Assembly: GCA_000697335.1 (NCBI GenBank)
Contig: JNEM01015713.1
Span: 1 to 13,489, forward strand
Direction: 5' to 3'
Length of the DNA: 13,489 nucleotides
Origin: Conidiobolus incongruus B7586
Lineage: Eukaryota > Entomophthoromycota > Entomophthoromycetes > Entomophthorales > Conidiobolaceae
The notes under the pieces were generated by a model, which did no database searches, was not told the DNA's origin, and saw only the letters and a program-made list of their open reading frames with translations. A program made the translations under genes and the position numbers. Of this stretch, positions 8,918-13,489 are shown in pieces; the stretch's first letter is position 1; each line of letters opens with the position of its first letter.

Positions 8918-10056
8918 ATGAGTAGTGTTGCAGGAGAGGGTGCTAAACAAATCCCTCCTTTAATGTTGCTTTCATTCAAAATCTCTGATTATATCCACCC
9001 TATCGGTATTGCTTGTTCTTTGTTTGTTATTTTTACTCTTTTATTCTTCCTTATTTATGATCGCACTCTAATTGATCGCGTTTCTCTTCGTTTGATTGGT
9101 ATGATTGCATTAGCCGATATCTGTACGCATGTTAGAGATCACTTAATTAAAACTCATCAAATCAATGACTCAATATGTACACTTGTTTCTGCCTTCACTT
9201 ACTTTGGTACATATCTCTACAATTTTACAAATATAGCAGTCGCCTATAATTTCTATGCTATTTTTATTTCCCAAAAGGGCATCTCTTTCAGACACGAGCT
9301 TAAAACTTGGGTTGCTGTGATTTTCCTATCTTTTGGCATTACTGGATTGTTTTATCTTCTCAATTCCTTTGGTTTTGATCCAACAATTGGTAAATGTGTT
9401 GGTAATCCTAACAATGCTGTATTCTACGTTCGCGGTACCTTCCAGGTACTCTTGTGCTTTGGAACTATTGTTTACTGTGTTTATGTCGTCGTTGTTGTCA
9501 GAATGCGTCTTAAGGATTATGTAAGTATTTACATTCATGAAACAAAGAACCTTCCAGGTGATTCAGAAGCTATTCAAAGACATTTGATATCTTTATTGAA
9601 GCGCTGTTTAATTTATCCACTTGCGCCACTGATCACCCAACCTGCTATGATTGCTTTTATGATTTACTATATGGCTTATAAAAGCACAGCTGCTTGGATT
9701 CAAGTATGGTTAGTTATTGGATATGGTCTTTCTGGACCCATTACATTTATCTCATTTGTCCTCGATTTAACGCTCCAAAGAGCTGTCATGACATTATTCT
9801 CTAGAATGAAAGCCAAGTTCACTGGTAGTAAAGGTAAATTTAATTTATAATTTATTCTATAATTCCATTAATTATTAATCTAGACCATATTTATAAATCT
9901 CAATCACAACGTTTAGAATCCACTCACTCTTTCACAAGATATGAATTGAGTCCTTACCAACCCTCTACCAATGAATACAATACTAAAGATAATACTACCA
10001 CCGCATTTGATGACGAAGATGATATCAAATTCAGAAACATTGGCAAAGATTTTTAA
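8918..10056 (+). CDS. Seven-transmembrane G protein-coupled receptor, two exons, 362 aa
   Basis: This is a plasma-membrane receptor predicted to signal through a heterotrimeric G protein; its ligand is unknown. Exons are 8918-9833 and 9884-10056. The start has A at -3 and an in-frame stop at 8903. Seven hydrophobic helices are visible at about residues 25-47, 55-75, 86-117, 129-150, 167-195, 228-252 and 259-284. Lys/Arg-rich intracellular loops indicate N-out, C-in topology. Rhodopsin-like hints are LAD in helix 2 (Asp67), a likely disulphide between Cys87 and Cys160, and prolines in helix 6 (YPLAP, TQP). Canonical DRY and NPxxY motifs are absent, so class A membership is loose. Asn83 (NDS) is a possible glycosylation site. 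An amphipathic stretch follows helix 7. Exon 2 supplies a 57-residue Ser/Thr-rich tail ending in a DDEDD patch. Family A-like receptors of this type are, from memory, expanded in Conidiobolus-like fungi. No neighbouring gene gives a clue to the ligand. Confidence 0.85.
9834..9883 (+). other. 50-base GT-AG intron in the receptor gene
   Basis: The donor is AAAG/GTAAAT and the acceptor AATCTAG/AC. The intron is strongly A+T-rich, unlike the exons, and has a branch-like TATTAAT a few bases before the acceptor. The split is phase 1. Removing it keeps the frame open for 56 further codons after the split one, ending at TAA 10054-10056, in sequence of clearly coding composition (Ser, Thr, Pro, Gln, Asp). 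Reading through would instead stop at 9848-9850 after only four more codons. Both the splice signals and the coding quality of exon 2 support the intron. Confidence 0.82.
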
Positions 10057-10106
10057 GAATATTTTGCATTATTTAATAATTTTATACATTCATTCAATTT
10101 AATAAC

Positions 10107-10112
10107 AATAAA
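10107..10112 (+). terminator. Poly(A) signal of the receptor gene
   Basis: AATAAA lies 51 bases after the stop codon of the spliced frame. In DNA this A+T-rich the hexamer occurs often by chance, but its position at the expected distance downstream of the gene makes it a fair candidate. Confidence 0.4.
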
Positions 10113-13100
10113 TAATCGATCATATTAATTAATCATCTATTATATTATTATTAGATTTTCAGTTATTTTAGCTATTATAACTAATATAACTATCAAACTA
10201 GATCCAATTGATATTGAACCTAATATAAAATATCAATTTTATATTTATAATTTAATCAATGAATATATTAACTATGTTTTTATATTTTACAATCTTTAGT
10301 TATTGTCTATAATTGACTAATTTCAATATTTAATTATATTAATTAATTTTCACTACTTTCGTACTCAATGCTATAGAATTATTTAATTATTTTAATTCAA
10401 TATATATATATAATTCATATGTATACATATCAATATGAAATCCCAATATTTTCATTTAAAATAATACAATTTTGAGATAACAATTGATTATTATTTTTTT
10501 TCTAACAAAATTTCATTGCCATCTTCCCCAAGATTTGAGAGTATCACTTGATTTAACGAAAATTTTTTTTACCAAATCAATTTAATTAATTTCACATTCA
10601 TTTTTACTGACTCCCGAATATTTGTATAATGGATCACTTAACTGAGGTTAAAATTTTTTTTGTCAAAAAAGCTACTATCATTTAAATTTTAATTATGATT
10701 TAATTAAATTATTTCTATACTAATTTTTTATATTTGATAAGTTAATAAAATATTTAATCACTTTTAATTTTATATTAAAATTAAATTTAATTATTTTATA
10801 ATAATTGAAAATATATATATATATATAAATAATATAATTGAACATATTCAATTTCTCAAATAATTCAATTTAAAAATTTTAATTATAGAAAATTTGATAA
10901 TGAAAGGGATTTATCACTAAAATAAAATTATTTTAAAATTAACTAAATTAGGATACTCTATCCGAATTGTAATTATTCAAATTTTATGCAAACTGGATAA
11001 TCGTTTTAACTTCAAAAATTGGATCAGTTAGACTATAAATAATTCTAATATTAACTATTTAATCATGTTTAATATCCTTAATAACTTATATAGAAATTGA
11101 AATTTCTATATAGGATTATTCATTATCATGATATATCTCAATAATAGTAATAATCAAGTGACAAAAAATAAATTAATAATAATTTATGATTTCAAATAAT
11201 ATTTATTATTAATAAGAAATTTAATTTTATTAATTTAATTTGAAACTATATAAAAAATTAGTTTCATAAAATTATTATTAATAAAAATAATATTATACTT
11301 TATTCTTTGATATTTTGAAGTATAACAATGAATAATTATACTACATAATCAATATCTATATAATATTATAAATCCATTATTCAGTGATATAATATTTATT
11401 TCTTTTTTAATTTAACGTTGAAATTTAATATTAAAAAATATATACAACCTAAAATATTGATTAAATTTTTATAATATTCACATATTATAAATTTATTAAA
11501 AATATAATTTAATTAAAATATTAAGATTACTTCTTATTAGAAATATTTATATCAATAAATATAGTATTTAATTTATTTCAGATTATATATTGTTAAAAAT
11601 AATATTTTAATCTCAATAAAAATTAAATTTAGTTTAAATATGGTTATAATGATAATATTTTATTTTACTTATATATATACATATATATTAGAGTAAAATA
11701 AGAAATCCTATAACAATGATAGATTAGATATAATGATAAAATTTAATTTTAACTATATATATTAAAACAAAACTATCATTTTATAGATTTAACTGTTGAT
11801 ATTAATATCCTTAGAATGGTATTTATACTATTAATAATATATTTATTGATCGCTAATTCTTCATTAATGTCATTAGAATATCTCATTTATCAAACGCCTA
11901 ATATACAAAATGTGATCATTTAGAATTTTAAACAAATTAACTCACATTGAATGCTCTCATTTTAATATATTCATGCAGTTCTCATACTTTTTAATTTTTA
12001 ACAATAGAATAATTAATCAATTTACTCTTTTATATTTATACTCTTTATTTTAGTGTCTTAAAATAGATTAAAATTATGTAACATTTTAATTTGTGCTTAA
12101 TTCATACAGGATATATAAGTAATTTCAGTTTAAATTATTTCAGCAAATTTCTTGCAATTGTGTTTATTGATTGTATACAAAAGTTAAATTTTATTATCAA
12201 AACTTTTAACCAAATTTACACATACTAAAAAACACTTCTAATTACAATAGTTAATTGTCTATTTATACAAATATATATTATAATTAGTTGAATATTTGAT
12301 TTAAATTAGACAATCAATTTTATTAAAAATTTTCAAAGTATTTAAATTATAATTTACTATTATTATCACTTTATATTCATTAATTAAAAATTTAATAAAA
12401 TTTGTAAATTATTCTATACTGATTTTAATCATTAATTTAGTCAATATTTATAATATATTAACTTACAATATATTAGTTATAATCATCAAGAATCTTTAGT
12501 ATTACTTTAAACTCATTCAAGTTATTAGTCCCACTAATCTGGATTAAATTTTCGATTTTAAATCAAATTTGATCAATAATAAATTTAATTTAATAAACAA
12601 GTAGAATAAATGAGAAAAAATTTAAATATATTATAATGATAAATTATGGCAAAGTTATTTTATTGGTTAAATTTGAATGATTTCTATTTATATAATAAAT
12701 TGAATTTAATGATATATAATTAGTTAAATAGGCGTTAATCAAAATAATTGCAGTGACTAAATAGAATCATAGTAGTAAACCTAAAAAATATTTTAATATC
12801 TTATTTATAGTTATATCATTACTAATCTTTTATTTTAAAATATTAATATAAAGTTTTCCAATTAAATTATTCTATCAGATTATATAGAATATGCTTTTTT
12901 AATAATTTAGTATAAAATTTAGCATACATGTTTATGGTAGACAAAAAAAATCATTAATTTTTATTATATTGGTATAAACACTAATTTTATGGATAGAATT
13001 ACTAAATATAATATAATAATTATTATTATAAAAATTATAATAATAAATTTAATTATTATCTTATAAAATTTATATTCAATTATTTTGATATATTACTTTC

Positions 13101-13173
13101 TTTGTCTTTGAATATAACTATTTAGGTAAATACTATTAAGTTATTTTAATATTAAACAGTATTAAGTTCTTTA
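10113..13173. other. Long A+T-rich gene-free tract
   Basis: I find no open frame, RNA gene or transposase block across about 3 kb. A mild rise in G+C at about 10515-10670 contains two similar words, AAAATTTTTTTTACCAAA near 10560 and AAAATTTTTTTTGTCAAA near 10650. Short AT runs occur near 10400-10412 and 10811-10826. The clearest structure is a 26-base palindrome at 11087-11112. Otherwise it is low-complexity intergenic DNA. Confidence 0.6.
11087..11112. repeat. Perfect inverted repeat, 12-bp arms
   Basis: TATATAGAAATT is followed after GA by its exact reverse complement, AATTTCTATATA. Outside this, T-G wobble and C-G pairing would extend the stem by two more pairs (11085-11086 with 11113-11114). 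No gene borders it, so it may simply be a cruciform-prone site or a remnant of a small palindromic element. Confidence 0.8.
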
Positions 13174-13489
13174 GTCAATTGTTTAAAAATTTGAATAAAA
13201 AAAATAATCAAAAAATTTAAATATTACTTTAATTTAAATAGTAAAAATTTTTTATAATTGAAAAAAAATAAATATTTTAATATATAATATAAATTTAATA
13301 GTTTCTCTTATTTTTAATAACTTTTTGTCATATTTTTAGTAAAGTTTTAATATTTAAAAAATAGTTTTTTTATTAAAGATTAAAATTTAATATTTTATAA
13401 ACTAATTAAATTTTCTTGAAAAAATTTTCTTTTTTATAAGTTAGTTTTTTAATTACCTAAAATAAATATTATTATATAAATTATAATTA
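13174..13489 (-). mobile_element. Mariner-family transposon, second copy, cut by window end
   Basis: From about 13174 to the window end the sequence aligns with 1485-1812 of the left mariner copy, in the same orientation, with a gap of roughly a dozen bases near 13285. TA at 13172-13173 precedes the inferred first base, and the opening GTCAATTGTTTAA matches the reverse-complemented right end of the left copy (GTTGTTTAA). This supports a common terminal repeat. Only the 3' end of the transposase relic is inside the window (minus strand, stop codon at 13295-13297). It reads LGN.KTNL and FFQENLI where the left copy reads FGQLKN.LT and the C-terminal region. This copy is more A+T-rich and carries more stops than the left one. 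The rest lies beyond 13489. Confidence 0.78.

Noticed and set aside
9326-9538. Open frames of 63-70 codons on both strands inside the receptor gene
   Set aside because: They are shadows of the real receptor frame, which shows seven helices and a normal coding composition.
1-13489. CRISPR array or other bacterial system
   Set aside because: There are no regularly spaced repeats, and the intron, TATA box, poly(A) signal and receptor type indicate a eukaryote.

Overview
The window is about 80% A+T or more outside the gene. It looks like a gene-poor stretch of a fungal nuclear chromosome. The one intact gene is an intron-containing seven-transmembrane receptor of a kind common in early-diverging fungi such as Conidiobolus and its Entomophthoromycotina relatives. 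This placement is an inference from protein style, a 50-base GT-AG intron, TATA and AATAAA signals and base composition; nothing in the window proves it.

Layout: 1-405 is plain A+T-rich DNA. 406-697 is a G-rich island with no recognised gene. 1482-2676 is a decayed mariner-type DNA transposon on the minus strand, with faint terminal inverted repeats and a recognisable DD34D transposase relic. 3763-4220 is a second G+C-richer island with three compact hairpins and a strip that looks like decayed coding sequence. About 4850-5440 is a second, different mariner-like relic on the plus strand. About 6419-6634 is a faint stretch resembling a Mutator-like (MULE) transposase. From 8340 composition rises towards a promoter (CCAAT box, TATA box) and the receptor gene at 8918-10056, which is followed by a poly(A) signal. 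10057-13173 is a long gene-free, A+T-rich tract. At 13174 a second copy of the first mariner family starts and runs off the window end.

The receptor is the only gene that appears functional. Its open frame runs to 9850, but a short intron (9834-9883) joins the seven-helix core to a further 57-residue Ser/Thr-rich, acidic-ended tail, giving 362 residues. An annotation without the intron would lose the tail.

The rest of the story is transposon decay. The two copies of the first mariner family differ mainly by C/G-to-T/A transitions, and the positions expected to be catalytic Asp 1 and Asp 3 read Asn in the left copy. This fits an RIP-like process or strong A+T mutation pressure. I found no convincing novel multi-gene system. 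The best candidates for something undescribed are the two G+C-richer islands, which could be structured RNAs or old decayed genes.
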